64,000 nt of DNA, taken from Embleya sp051903075 (GTDB lineage: Bacteria; Actinomycetota; Actinomycetes; Streptomycetales; Streptomycetaceae). The position numbers and the translations under genes were made by a program. Numbering within the stretch: the stretch's first letter is position 1; every line of letters begins with the position of its first letter. The notes under the pieces are model-generated. The model saw only the letters and a list, made by a program, of their open reading frames with translations. It ran no database searches and was not told where the DNA came from. The stretch covers positions 6,386,001 to 6,450,000 of the forward strand of contig NZ_CP182422.1 of the NCBI RefSeq assembly GCF_051903075.1. Reading direction: 5' to 3'. This document shows, one piece after another, positions 29,586-38,221 of the stretch.

Positions 29586-30742
29586 GCGATCTCGGACTGC
29601 GCATGGAGTCGGAGCCGCGCAGTCGGCGACGGGGCAAGGACGACGGTTCGCGCGGCGGGCGGCGCGGCGGTCGGGGCCGCAAGAAGAAGAACCGCAGCGG
29701 TTGTGCGGTCTCCCTGGCCCTCGTGGTCGTGCTCGCCATCCTCGGCGGCGGCGGTTACTGGGCCTACGGTTTCCTGAAGGACCGTTTCGGCCCTCCGCCG
29801 GACTACAGCGGCAACGGTTCCGGTTCGCTCGTGGTCGAGATCAAGCCGGGGTGGGCCACCCCGCAGATGGCCAACGAACTCAAGCGGGTCGGGGTCACCA
29901 AGAGCGTCGAGGCGTTCACCAAGGTCGCCCGGGAGGACAAGGACCAGCGCGCGTCCAAGATCCAGCCCGGCGCGTACACGATGGCCAAGCACATGTCCGC
30001 GAAGTCGGCCTTCGAGATCCTGGTGAACCCGAAGAACAAGCAGGACTTCATCCTGCGGCCCGGCATGCGCTCCGCACAGGTCTTCGAGTCCCTGGCGAAG
30101 ACGCTCAAGGTGCCGAAGGAGAAGGTCGAGGCGGCTGCGAAGGATCCCTCGCTCGGACTGCCGGACTACGCCGGCGGCAACATCGAGGGCTTCCTGTTCC
30201 CCGCCTCCTACATCGCCGCGCCCGGGATGGACCCGCTGGTGGTGCTCAAGGACATGGTGGCTCGGGCGGTGAAGGAGTACGACAAGGAAGGTCTGGCCGC
30301 GAAGGCGCAGGCGATGGGCAAGAAGCCGTACGACGTGATCATCATCGCCAGCCTGGTCGAGGCCGAGGGCAAGACGACCGATGACAAGGGCAAGGTCGCC
30401 CAGGTGATCTACAACCGGCTCGGCAAGAACATGTCGCTGGGTCTGGACTCGACGGTCAACTACTACCTCGGCAAGAGCAACATCCAGCTCACCAACAAGG
30501 AACTCACCGACGCGAGCAACCCCTACAACACGCGGGTGAAGAAGGGTCTGCCGCCCGGGCCGATCGGCAGCCCGAGCAAAGCCGCGATCGACGCGGCGCT
30601 GGCGCCGCCGGCGGGCAAGTACCTCTACTTCGTCACCGTCGACCCGATCGTGGGCACCACCAAGTTCACCGACAAGGACTCCGAGTTCCAGGACTTCAAG
30701 GCCGAGCTGGCGAAGTGGATCAAGGAACATCCGACCTCGTGA
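29582..30742 (+). CDS. mltG: Endolytic murein transglycosylase MltG
   Basis: The product has 386 residues and is a membrane-bound enzyme that cleaves nascent peptidoglycan glycan strands and helps set their length. A basic N-terminal tail (RGKKDD-like, then RGRKKKNRSG) precedes a membrane helix at about residues 41-63. A LysM-like region follows, then the YceG catalytic domain. The predicted catalytic glutamate is Glu260 in IIASLVEAEGK, and the VIYNRL and PYNTRVKKGLPPGPIG motifs are present. The ATG overlaps ruvX and the stop overlaps aroE, so translation is coupled. Confidence 0.95.
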   Translation: MSDLGLRMESEPRSRRRGKDDGSRGGRRGGRGRKKKNRSGCAVSLALVVVLAILGGGGYWAYGFLKDRFGPPPDYSGNGSGSLVVEIKPGWATPQMANELKRVGVTKSVEAFTKVAREDKDQRASKIQPGAYTMAKHMSAKSAFEILVNPKNKQDFILRPGMRSAQVFESLAKTLKVPKEKVEAAAKDPSLGLPDYAGGNIEGFLFPASYIAAPGMDPLVVLKDMVARAVKEYDKEGLAAKAQAMGKKPYDVIIIASLVEAEGKTTDDKGKVAQVIYNRLGKNMSLGLDSTVNYYLGKSNIQLTNKELTDASNPYNTRVKKGLPPGPIGSPSKAAIDAALAPPAGKYLYFVTVDPIVGTTKFTDKDSEFQDFKAELAKWIKEHPTS

Positions 30743-31584
30743 CGCCCTCGACCCCACCCCTGCCCCCGCGCCGCGCCGCCGTGCTCGGTTCGCCGATCCG
30801 GCACTCGTTGTCCCCGGTCCTGCATCGGGCCGCGTACGCCGAACTGGGTCTGACCCACTGGTCCTACGGCGCGTTCGAGATCGACGAGGCGGCCCTGCCG
30901 GGCTTCGTCGCCGAGTTGGACGCGTCGTGGGCCGGGCTCTCGCTGACCATGCCGCTCAAGCGGGCGATCCGGCCGCTGCTCGACGAGATCGGCGCGGTCG
31001 CGCGGGACGTGGACGCGGTGAACACCGTGGTGTGCACCGCCGACGGCCGCCGGGTGGGCGAGAACACCGATGTGCCGGGCCTGGTCGCGGCGTTGCGCGA
31101 GCGCGGCGTGGAGCGTGTCGGGTCGGCGGCGGTGCTGGGCGCAGGTGCCACCGCGGCCTCGGCGCTTGCCGCGTTGCGGGAGGTCACGGACGGGCCGGTG
31201 CGGGTGTACGTGCGGGGCGCGGAGCGGGAGCGCGAGATGTACGCGGCCGGCGAACGGCTCGGCGTCGCGGTGACCGTGCGCCCATGGACGGAGGCCGCCG
31301 AGGCGCTGGCCGCGCCGCTGGTGGTGGCGACGACGCCCAAGGGCGCGGTCGACCATCTCGCGATCGAGGTGCCGGCCGATCCCGGCGTGCTCTTCGACGT
31401 GCTCTACGACCCGTGGCCCACCGCGCTCGCGGGCGCGTGGGGACACGCGGGCGGCACGGTGGTGGGCGGTCTGGACCTGCTCGTACACCAGGCGGTCCTC
31501 CAGGTCGAACTGATGACGGGCCACCCGGGCCCCCTCACCGCGATGCGCACAGCCGGCGAGGCGGCCCTGGCGGGCCGGGGCTGA
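30739..31584 (+). CDS. aroE: Shikimate dehydrogenase
   Basis: The product has 281 residues and reduces 3-dehydroshikimate to shikimate with NADPH. The substrate-binding start is VLGSPIRHSLSPVLHRAAY. The catalytic lysine is in LTMPLKRAIRP, and DAVNTVV and GENTDVPG follow. The nucleotide-binding loop is VLGAGATAASAL, and the C-terminal signature is GGLDLLVHQAVLQVEL. The GTG at 30739 overlaps the mltG stop (GTGA). It is the first shikimate gene of the cluster. Confidence 0.95.
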   Translation: MTPSTPPLPPRRAAVLGSPIRHSLSPVLHRAAYAELGLTHWSYGAFEIDEAALPGFVAELDASWAGLSLTMPLKRAIRPLLDEIGAVARDVDAVNTVVCTADGRRVGENTDVPGLVAALRERGVERVGSAAVLGAGATAASALAALREVTDGPVRVYVRGAEREREMYAAGERLGVAVTVRPWTEAAEALAAPLVVATTPKGAVDHLAIEVPADPGVLFDVLYDPWPTALAGAWGHAGGTVVGGLDLLVHQAVLQVELMTGHPGPLTAMRTAGEAALAGRG

Positions 31585-31648
31585 CGGACGCGGCGAGCCG
31601 CGCCCGGGTGGGCGTGGCGACGCGTTGTCCCCAGGTTTCGGATGTGGT

Positions 31649-32452
31649 GTGATCGTCCGACCGGGGTTGGGGACGACGGAACGTGACCGGCGTACGATCC
31701 TGCGTATCGTCGCAGGCGTGTTCCTCGGACTCACTCTCCTGTGCGCGTTGCTCGGCTTTGTTGCCGGGCTCGGGCTGCCCCGTCCCATCCATCTCCTGCT
31801 CGCCCGAAGCCCCGGCTCCGGTTCGGTCGGCGGCATCGCCCCGCCCGGTCGCCCACCGGTCCTGCCCGTCGAGCCCGTGTCGGCCGCGAGCGGGCGGTTC
31901 GGCGCGTTGCCGCTCGCGGCGCTGACCGGGCTCGTCTGCGCCCTGCTCGCCTGGCGCCTGGGGCCCGGACTCGACCTGCTCGCGTTCCTGGTGCTCGCCG
32001 TCGCGGGGGTCACCCTCGCCGTGGTCGACGTGCGCGCCCTGCGGCTGCCCGACCCGGTGCTGCTGGTCACCCTGGCCACCGGCCTGACCCTGCTCGGCAT
32101 GGAGTCGCTGGCCCTGGGCGACTTCACCGCCTACCGAAGAGCGCTGCTCGGCGGCGTCACGCTGGCCGGCTACCACCTGTGCCTGGCCGCGCTCTTCCGC
32201 GGCGCCCTGGGCATGGGCGACGTCAAGCTCGCCGGCGTGCTCGGCATACATCTGACCTGGCTCGGCTGGGGCGTGCTGGTCACCGGCGCGTTCCTGGCCG
32301 TGCTGCTCGCGGGGCTGACCGCCGGGGCGCTGATACTCGTGGGCCGCGCCCGCCGGGACAGCCGGCTGCCGTTCGGCCCCTGGCTGCTGCTCGGCGCGCT
32401 CGGCGGCGTGTTGTGCGGCGCCGAGTTGTCCCGATTGCATCTCGCCTGGTGA
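31649..32452 (+). CDS. Prepilin peptidase, A24 family
   Basis: The product has about 267 residues and is a membrane aspartic protease of the type IV prepilin peptidase family. It has an N-terminal helix (IVAGVFLGLTLLCALLGFVAG) and six or so further helices. The two active-site aspartates are in VVDVRALRLPD and GMGDVKLAG. The Cys-containing N-methylation domain of classic PilD is absent. No pilin gene is in the window. The start is uncertain: GTG 31649, TTG 31625 and a GTG at 31718 are all possible. The aroE-prepilin peptidase-aroC order is seen in other streptomycetes. Confidence 0.88.
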   Translation: MIVRPGLGTTERDRRTILRIVAGVFLGLTLLCALLGFVAGLGLPRPIHLLLARSPGSGSVGGIAPPGRPPVLPVEPVSAASGRFGALPLAALTGLVCALLAWRLGPGLDLLAFLVLAVAGVTLAVVDVRALRLPDPVLLVTLATGLTLLGMESLALGDFTAYRRALLGGVTLAGYHLCLAALFRGALGMGDVKLAGVLGIHLTWLGWGVLVTGAFLAVLLAGLTAGALILVGRARRDSRLPFGPWLLLGALGGVLCGAELSRLHLAW

Positions 32453-32637
32453 GACGGCGCCGGTCCATGCGGCGCTGTCCGGAAGATGGACGCGGGGATG
32501 GGGGCCCGCCTCGGGCATGAAAGGATTCGGGTGGAGATTCGCCGGGCGGATCCTGTCCGGTGGTGCTCGATGCATCGTGCCGGGCCTTCGTGCCGCCGTC
32601 CGGAGCAGGCACGCGTGACGCGCAAGAAGGAGCATTC

Positions 32638-33822
32638 GTGGGCAACCTACGCTGGCTGACCGCCGGGGAGTCGCACGGCCCCGCACTCGTGGCCACCCTG
32701 GAGGGGCTGCCCGCCGGCGTGCCCGTCACGACCGACCTGGTCGCCGACGCGCTCGCGCGCCGCCGACTGGGCTACGGGCGCGGCGCGCGGATGAAGTTCG
32801 AGCGCGACGAGGTCACCTTCCTCGGCGGCGTCCGGCACGGTCTCACCCAGGGCGGCCCGGTCGCGATCATGGTCGGCAACACCGAGTGGCCCAAGTGGGA
32901 GACGGTCATGTCGGCCGACCCCGTGGACCCGGAGGTGCTGGCCGCGCAGGCCCGCAACGCCGCGCTGACCCGCCCCCGCCCCGGCCACGCCGACCTGGCG
33001 GGCATGCAGAAGTACGGCTTCGACGAGGCCCGGCCGATCCTGGAGCGGGCCAGTGCCCGCGAGACCGCCGCCCGGGTCGCGCTCGGCGCGGTCGCCAAGG
33101 CGTTCCTGGAGCGCGTCGCCGGCATCCGGATCGTCAGCCACGTGGTCGAGTTCGGCGCGGCCAAGGCGCCCGCCGGCGTGTTCCCCGGCCCCGACGACAC
33201 CGCCCGCCTGGACGCCGATCCGGTGCGCTGCTTCGATCCCGAGGCCTCGGCCGCGATGGTCACCGAGGTGGACGACGCGCAAAAGGCCGGCGACACACTC
33301 GGCGGCGTGGTCGAGGTGCTCGCCTACGGACTGCCCCCGGGCCTGGGCAGCCACGTGCACTGGGACCGCCGGCTCGACTCGCGCCTCGCGGGCGCGCTGA
33401 TGGGCATCCAGGCGATCAAGGGCGTCGAACTCGGCGACGGCTTCGAGCTGGCCCGGGTGCGCGGCTCGAAGGCGCACGACGAGATCGTCAACACCGCCGA
33501 CGGCGCGCGCCGCACCTCGCACCGCTCCGGCGGCGTGGAGGGCGGCATGTCCACCGGCGAGGTGCTGCGCGTGCGTGCGGCGATGAAGCCGATCGCCACC
33601 GTGCCCCGCGCCCTGGCCACCTTCGACGTGCGCACCGGCGAGCCGGCCCAGGCCCACCACCAGCGCTCCGACGTCGCGGCGGTACCCGCGTCGGGCATCG
33701 TGGCCGAGGCGATGGTGGCCCTCGTGCTGGCCGACCTGGTCACCGAGAAGTTCGGCGGCGACTCGGTCGACGAGACCGCCCGCAACGTGCGCGGCTACCT
33801 GGACGCGCTGGAGATTCGGTAG
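32638..33822 (+). CDS. aroC: Chorismate synthase
   Basis: The product has 394 residues and converts EPSP to chorismate with reduced FMN. The N-terminal signature is RWLTAGESHGPALVATLEG. The RYGRGARM-like segment (GYGRGARMKFERDEV), the HRSGGVEGGMSTGE segment and the family's C-terminal DVAAVPASGIVAEAM region are present. The GTG at 32638 has AAGGAG five bases upstream. It starts the aroC-aroK-aroB-aroQ run. About 185 bases before it may hold a promoter. Confidence 0.97.
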   Translation: MGNLRWLTAGESHGPALVATLEGLPAGVPVTTDLVADALARRRLGYGRGARMKFERDEVTFLGGVRHGLTQGGPVAIMVGNTEWPKWETVMSADPVDPEVLAAQARNAALTRPRPGHADLAGMQKYGFDEARPILERASARETAARVALGAVAKAFLERVAGIRIVSHVVEFGAAKAPAGVFPGPDDTARLDADPVRCFDPEASAAMVTEVDDAQKAGDTLGGVVEVLAYGLPPGLGSHVHWDRRLDSRLAGALMGIQAIKGVELGDGFELARVRGSKAHDEIVNTADGARRTSHRSGGVEGGMSTGEVLRVRAAMKPIATVPRALATFDVRTGEPAQAHHQRSDVAAVPASGIVAEAMVALVLADLVTEKFGGDSVDETARNVRGYLDALEIR

Positions 33823-33826
33823 CGCC

Positions 33827-34453
33827 ATGGCAGACATCGGGGACGCCGGGGACATCGCCGACGGCGTGAACACCACGCACGGCCGGGACGGGGGCGAGCG
33901 CCCACTGGTGGTCCTGGTCGGTCCGCCCGGCGCGGGCAAGACGACGGTGGGTCTGCTGCTCGCCGCGGCGCACGGGGTGGGCTTTCGCGACACCGACGCC
34001 GACGTCGAGGCGCGGGCGGGCAAGCCGATCCCGGACATCTTCGTCGACGAGGGAGAGCCGCACTTTCGCGCGCTCGAACACCGGGCGGTCGCCGACGCGC
34101 TGGCCGGCCACCCCGGCGTGCTCGCCCTCGGCGGCGGCGCGATCCTGGACCCGGCCACCCGCGACCTCCTGGCGGGCCACCACGTGGTCTTCCTCGACGT
34201 CGACTTGGCCGACGCGGTCAAGCGGGTCGGCCTCGACGCGCCGCGCCCGCTGCTGATGGGCAACCCCAGGGCCCGCTGGCGCGAGCTGATGGCCGCGCGC
34301 CGCCCCCTGTACACCGAGGTCGCCGCGGTCACGGTGAACACCGCCGGCCGCACTCCCGAGGACGTGGCCGCCGAGATCGGGCGCACCCTTGAGACCGCAT
34401 CCCACCGGGCCCGACCCGAGCCCACCACGCCCGAGAAAGACGTGAAGCGATGA
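33827..34453 (+). CDS. aroK: Shikimate kinase
   Basis: The product has 208 residues and phosphorylates shikimate with ATP. Walker A GPPGAGKTT is at residues 32-40. The shikimate-binding DTDADVEARAGKPI segment is present, as are GGGAI and the lid region PRPLLMGN. A charged N-terminal extension of about 25 residues and a polar C-terminal tail are additions to the minimal enzyme. It is 4 bases after aroC and overlaps aroB by four bases. Confidence 0.95.
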   Translation: MADIGDAGDIADGVNTTHGRDGGERPLVVLVGPPGAGKTTVGLLLAAAHGVGFRDTDADVEARAGKPIPDIFVDEGEPHFRALEHRAVADALAGHPGVLALGGGAILDPATRDLLAGHHVVFLDVDLADAVKRVGLDAPRPLLMGNPRARWRELMAARRPLYTEVAAVTVNTAGRTPEDVAAEIGRTLETASHRARPEPTTPEKDVKR

Positions 34454-35544
34454 GCGGCACCCCCGTCGAACCCGTCCGGATCCGTGTCGGCGGCACCTCG
34501 GAGCCCTACGACGTGCTCGTGGGCACCGGCCTGCTCGGCGAACTCGCCGCGCTGATCGGCACCTCCGCCCGCCGGGTGGCGATCCTGCACCCGGAGGCGC
34601 TGGCCGCCACCGGCGAGGCGGTCCGCGAGGACCTGGCCGCGCAGGGCTACGAGGCGATCGCCATCCAGGTGCCCAACGCCGAGGACGCCAAGGACGTCGC
34701 GGTCGCGGCCTACTGCTGGTCGGTGCTCGGCCAGACCGGCTTCACCCGCTCCGACGTGATCGTCGGCATCGGCGGCGGCGCCACCACCGACCTGGCGGGC
34801 TTCGTCGCGGCGAGCTGGCTGCGCGGCGTGCGCTGGATCGCGATGCCCACCACGCTGCTCGGCATGGTCGACGCGGCCGTCGGCGGCAAGACCGGGATCA
34901 ACACCGCCGAGGGCAAGAACCTGGTCGGCGCGTTCCACCCGCCCGCCGGCGTGCTCGCCGACCTGGCCACGCTGGAGTCGCTGCCGCGCAACGACTACGT
35001 CAGCGGCCTGGCCGAGGTGATCAAGGCCGGATTCATCGCCGACCCGGTGATCCTGGACCTGATCGAGGCCGACCCCGAGGCGGCCCGCGACCCGCTCGGC
35101 AAGGACACCGCCGAGCTGATCACCCGGGCCATCCGGGTCAAGGCCGACGTGGTCTCCGGCGACCTCAAGGAGGCCGGCCGCCGGGAGATCCTGAACTACG
35201 GGCACACCCTCGCGCACGCGATCGAGAAGGCCGAGCGGTACAAGTGGCGGCACGGCGCGGCGGTCAGTGTCGGCATGGTCTACGCCGCGGAGCTGGGCCG
35301 GCTCGCCGGTCGCCTCGACGACGCCACCGCCGACCGGCACCGCACCGTGCTGGCCGCGGTCGGACTGCCGCTGACCTACCGCGGCGACGCGTGGCCCCGG
35401 CTCCTGGAGACCATGCGCGTGGACAAGAAGTCGCGCGGCGACATGTTGCGCTTCATCGTCCTGGACGGCCTGGCCAAGCCGGTCGTCCTGGAGGCCCCCG
35501 ACCCGACGCTCCTGGTCGCCGCCTACGCCGAGGTCTCGGCGTGA
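34450..35544 (+). CDS. aroB: 3-Dehydroquinate synthase
   Basis: The product has 364 residues and makes 3-dehydroquinate from DAHP, using NAD and a divalent metal. The NAD-binding GIGGGATTDLAGFVAASWLR and MPTTLLGMVDAAVGGKTGIN signatures are clear (each is shown here in part). Metal ligands are in LAEVIKAGFI, NYGHTLAHAIE and KWRHGAAVSVGM. The ATG overlaps the aroK stop (ATGA), and the gene's stop overlaps aroQ (GTGA). Confidence 0.97.
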   Translation: MSGTPVEPVRIRVGGTSEPYDVLVGTGLLGELAALIGTSARRVAILHPEALAATGEAVREDLAAQGYEAIAIQVPNAEDAKDVAVAAYCWSVLGQTGFTRSDVIVGIGGGATTDLAGFVAASWLRGVRWIAMPTTLLGMVDAAVGGKTGINTAEGKNLVGAFHPPAGVLADLATLESLPRNDYVSGLAEVIKAGFIADPVILDLIEADPEAARDPLGKDTAELITRAIRVKADVVSGDLKEAGRREILNYGHTLAHAIEKAERYKWRHGAAVSVGMVYAAELGRLAGRLDDATADRHRTVLAAVGLPLTYRGDAWPRLLETMRVDKKSRGDMLRFIVLDGLAKPVVLEAPDPTLLVAAYAEVSA

Positions 35545-35984
35545 GCGCGCGCCGGGTGCTGGTCCTGAACGGCCCCAACCTCGGCCGGCTCGGCAGCCGC
35601 GAGCCGGACGTCTACGGCGCGACCTCGTACCAGGGCCTGGTCGCCGAGTGCGAACGCCTCGGCGCGGAACTCGACTTCGCCGTCGAGGTCCGCGAGACCA
35701 ACGACGAGGGTGAGATCATCCGCTGGATGCACGAGGCCGCCGACGGCCGCATCCCGGTGGTGATGAACCCCGGCGCGTTCACCCACTACTCCTACGGGCT
35801 GCGCGACGCGGTCGCCCAGCGCACCGCGCCGTTCATCGAGGTGCACATCTCCAACCCGTACGCGCGCGAGAGCTTCCGGCACACCAGCGTGGTCGCCGCG
35901 GTCGCCAGCGGCACGATCGCCGGCTTCGGCCTCGGCTCCTACCGCCTGGCGCTGCGCGCGCTCGCCGAGGAACTCGACAGCTGA
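35541..35984 (+). CDS. aroQ: 3-Dehydroquinate dehydratase, type II
   Basis: The product has 147 residues, the size of the small dodecameric type II enzyme. Signatures are VLNGPNLGRLGSREPDVYG with the catalytic Tyr, NPGAFTHYSYGLRDAV, and EVHISNPYARESFRHTS with the catalytic His region. It dehydrates 3-dehydroquinate to 3-dehydroshikimate. The GTG overlaps the aroB stop. A perfect palindrome follows within 15 bases. Confidence 0.96.
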   Translation: MSARRVLVLNGPNLGRLGSREPDVYGATSYQGLVAECERLGAELDFAVEVRETNDEGEIIRWMHEAADGRIPVVMNPGAFTHYSYGLRDAVAQRTAPFIEVHISNPYARESFRHTSVVAAVASGTIAGFGLGSYRLALRALAEELDS

Positions 35985-35997
35985 GCACCGCTCCCGG

Positions 35998-36029
35998 CCG
36001 GGGTGTCACCCACGTGGGTGACACCCCGG
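35998..36029. terminator. Perfect 32-bp palindrome, bidirectional terminator
   Basis: The two 16-base halves are exact reverse complements with no intervening loop (centre CACGTG). It lies between the ends of convergent aroQ (plus) and the protease/hydrolase fusion gene (minus), so it probably terminates both. Confidence 0.75.
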
Positions 36030-36060
36030 GCAGGGCCGCCGCGCCGCGCCCGCGCAGACC

Positions 36061-38055
36061 TCACCCGAGCAGCCGCCCGATCGCCGTCGCCACCTCCGGG
36101 TGCCCCAGATACGCGCCGATGTCGTGCGCACGATCGAGCGGATTGGCCACCGCGCACTCCGCGACCAGCCCACTCCAGTCGTCCGCCAGCGGACACCCGA
36201 TCGCGACCGGATCGGTCGGGCACCACGCGTTGAACCACGGCCCCGCGATTGGCGGCAGATGCGGCCCGCCGATCCGCAGCCGCGAATAGACGGTGTCCAT
36301 CCCCAACGGGCTGCCCACGGTGATCAACCCGGCCACCGGCACCGCCGGCCCCAGCCGGGTCAGCAGATCCATCGCCACCACCGTGCCCAGGCTGTGCGCG
36401 ACCAGCACCACCGGACCGTCCGCGGGCATCCCGGCCAGCACCTGGTCGAGCACGGCCGTGCGCGTGTCGTCCTGATCCAGGTAGGCGGCGACGTCCTTGA
36501 ACGCGGCCTTGATCACCAGCCGGTCCACCCCGGTGTGCGCGGCGATCCAGCCCAGCGGCTCACGCGTGGTGCGCACCACGTGGTCCCAGATGCTCTCGGT
36601 CGCCGGCTCCGCCGCCTCCGGAGGAGGCATGCCCGCCCGCCGCGCGGCCTCGTCGAGCAGCCGGTCGTACAACTCCTGCGCCGACGCGGACAGCGGCGCC
36701 TCGCCCGGCAGCGCCGACTCCATCACCTGCACGAGCCGGTCGCCGTAATAGGGGAACCACACGTCGGCCGGATCGACGGTCGCCAGCCCCGCCAGGGTCA
36801 GCCCGCTGTTGAGCCCCGCCGCCCAGCCGCGCCGCAACTCGTCCGGATCGCGCCCCTGCTGACTGCGCCCGTGGACGAACACCAGACGCAGCCGGCCCCC
36901 GAACGCCTCCGGCCGCCCGGTCGCCCCGGCGACCGGAACCGCCTCGGTGACCTCGATCGGCGGCCGGGGAGCGGGCACCGTGGACAGCAGCGCCGGCGCC
37001 GAGCCCAGGCCCGAGCCGGGACCCAGCTCGGCGAGCAGCGCCCGCTGCGCGTCGCTCGTGGTCAGCGCCGCGAGGCGGGCCAGGATCACACTGATCCGCA
37101 CCCCCTCGTTGGCGATCCACTTGATCTCGGCCTGCCCCTGCTCGGGCCCCCACGGCTGATCGTGCAGGTTCAGCACGGCCCCGGACGCGTCGTGCGCGGG
37201 CACCCCGCTGTGATGCAGCGCGACCGCCTCCCACTGGTCGTTGAACACCGGCGAGCCGGAGTTGCCCGGCTCGGTGTCGGTCTCGTACTGAATGAAGTCG
37301 TCGAAGCGCTGGGTGAAGCGGTTCTGCCGGATGGCGATCTCCTTGAGCCGCCCGTCCGGGTGCCCGATCACGTTCACCGGATCGCCGATCACCAGCTTGC
37401 CCTCGGCCGCGAGCAGCCACAGATGCCCGAAGACCTGCCCGGCCGGCCGCCCGTCGCCGCCCGGACGCAGCGCCACCAGGGCGAAGTCCAGATCCTCGTC
37501 GGTCAGGAACAGCGTGTCCGGGTCCGGCGTGAAGCGGGTGGTGTGCAAGGGCAGGTCGTTGTCGATGCCCATCTCCGCGCCGAACTCGGCGAACGCGCCG
37601 CGCGCGGTCGCCGCGTCGGGAAAGACGTGATGGTTGGTCAGCAGCAGGCGCGGTGAGACCAGGAAGCCGGTCGCCTGCGGTTGCACCGGCCCGCCCGTGG
37701 CGTACCAGATCCGCGCGACGCACGCGGCGGCGCGCATGCCGCGGGCGAGGAAGTTCAGGCTCTGCAGATCGTTGGTGGCGCCGATGATGCGCTCGGCGAG
37801 CCCGGGCCCGCTCTCCTGCGGCGACGTGGCCAGCAGCACCTGCCCGGGCACTTCGTGCTGCTCCACCAGCCGGGCCGCGCGTAGTTGCAGCCGGTGGTCG
37901 TCGTCGGGGAATCGCCGACCGTCGGCGCGCCGCCGCTCGATCGTGGTCCGGTCCGCCTCGGCCGCCGCGTAGCGCGCCGCGGCGGCGCGCAGTCGACCCG
38001 CCAACCGCTCATCCGCCGCAGATGTGGCAGTTCCGTCATTTCCGCTGATTTCCAC
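36061..38055 (-). CDS. Trypsin-like serine protease fused to alpha/beta hydrolase
   Basis: The product has 664 residues and no signal peptide, so it is probably cytoplasmic. After a charged helical N-terminus (about 95 residues) comes a trypsin/V8-like protease domain. Its apparent triad is His143 (LLLTNHHVF), Asp190 (DLDFALVAL) and Ser266 (EPGNSGSPVF). From about residue 390 there is an alpha/beta hydrolase/lipase-like domain with FVHGRSQ, Ser555 in VAHSLG, Asp615 in CPTDPVA and His644 in RAHDIGAYLGH. Both domains keep all catalytic residues. The GTG at 38055 has a GAGGGGG site upstream; a longer frame to 38199 is less likely. Its role is unknown. Similar protease/hydrolase combinations are known to me from bacterial conflict or signalling proteins, but that link is inference. 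Confidence 0.88.
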   Translation of the reverse strand: MEISGNDGTATSAADERLAGRLRAAAARYAAAEADRTTIERRRADGRRFPDDDHRLQLRAARLVEQHEVPGQVLLATSPQESGPGLAERIIGATNDLQSLNFLARGMRAAACVARIWYATGGPVQPQATGFLVSPRLLLTNHHVFPDAATARGAFAEFGAEMGIDNDLPLHTTRFTPDPDTLFLTDEDLDFALVALRPGGDGRPAGQVFGHLWLLAAEGKLVIGDPVNVIGHPDGRLKEIAIRQNRFTQRFDDFIQYETDTEPGNSGSPVFNDQWEAVALHHSGVPAHDASGAVLNLHDQPWGPEQGQAEIKWIANEGVRISVILARLAALTTSDAQRALLAELGPGSGLGSAPALLSTVPAPRPPIEVTEAVPVAGATGRPEAFGGRLRLVFVHGRSQQGRDPDELRRGWAAGLNSGLTLAGLATVDPADVWFPYYGDRLVQVMESALPGEAPLSASAQELYDRLLDEAARRAGMPPPEAAEPATESIWDHVVRTTREPLGWIAAHTGVDRLVIKAAFKDVAAYLDQDDTRTAVLDQVLAGMPADGPVVLVAHSLGTVVAMDLLTRLGPAVPVAGLITVGSPLGMDTVYSRLRIGGPHLPPIAGPWFNAWCPTDPVAIGCPLADDWSGLVAECAVANPLDRAHDIGAYLGHPEVATAIGRLLG

Positions 38056-38209
38056 AGAAGCCCACCCCCTCGCAGGAAGGGTAGAACCGGGCCCCGGCCG
38101 CTGTCCGGATAACGGGCGATTGCGCTGGTCCGCGCCCGCGGGACGCAGACCCGAGCCCGAAGGATGCAGTCCCGCCGAGTCACACCGGGCTACCCCCACC
38201 TCACGGGAC

Positions 38210-38215
38210 TACGCT
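38210..38215 (+). promoter_or_regulatory. Candidate -10 box of leaderless pepQ transcript
   Basis: TACGCT ends six bases before the ATG of the aminopeptidase gene, and there is no ribosome binding site between. This is the spacing seen for leaderless transcripts. Confidence 0.5.
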
Positions 38216-38221
38216 GTTCCC

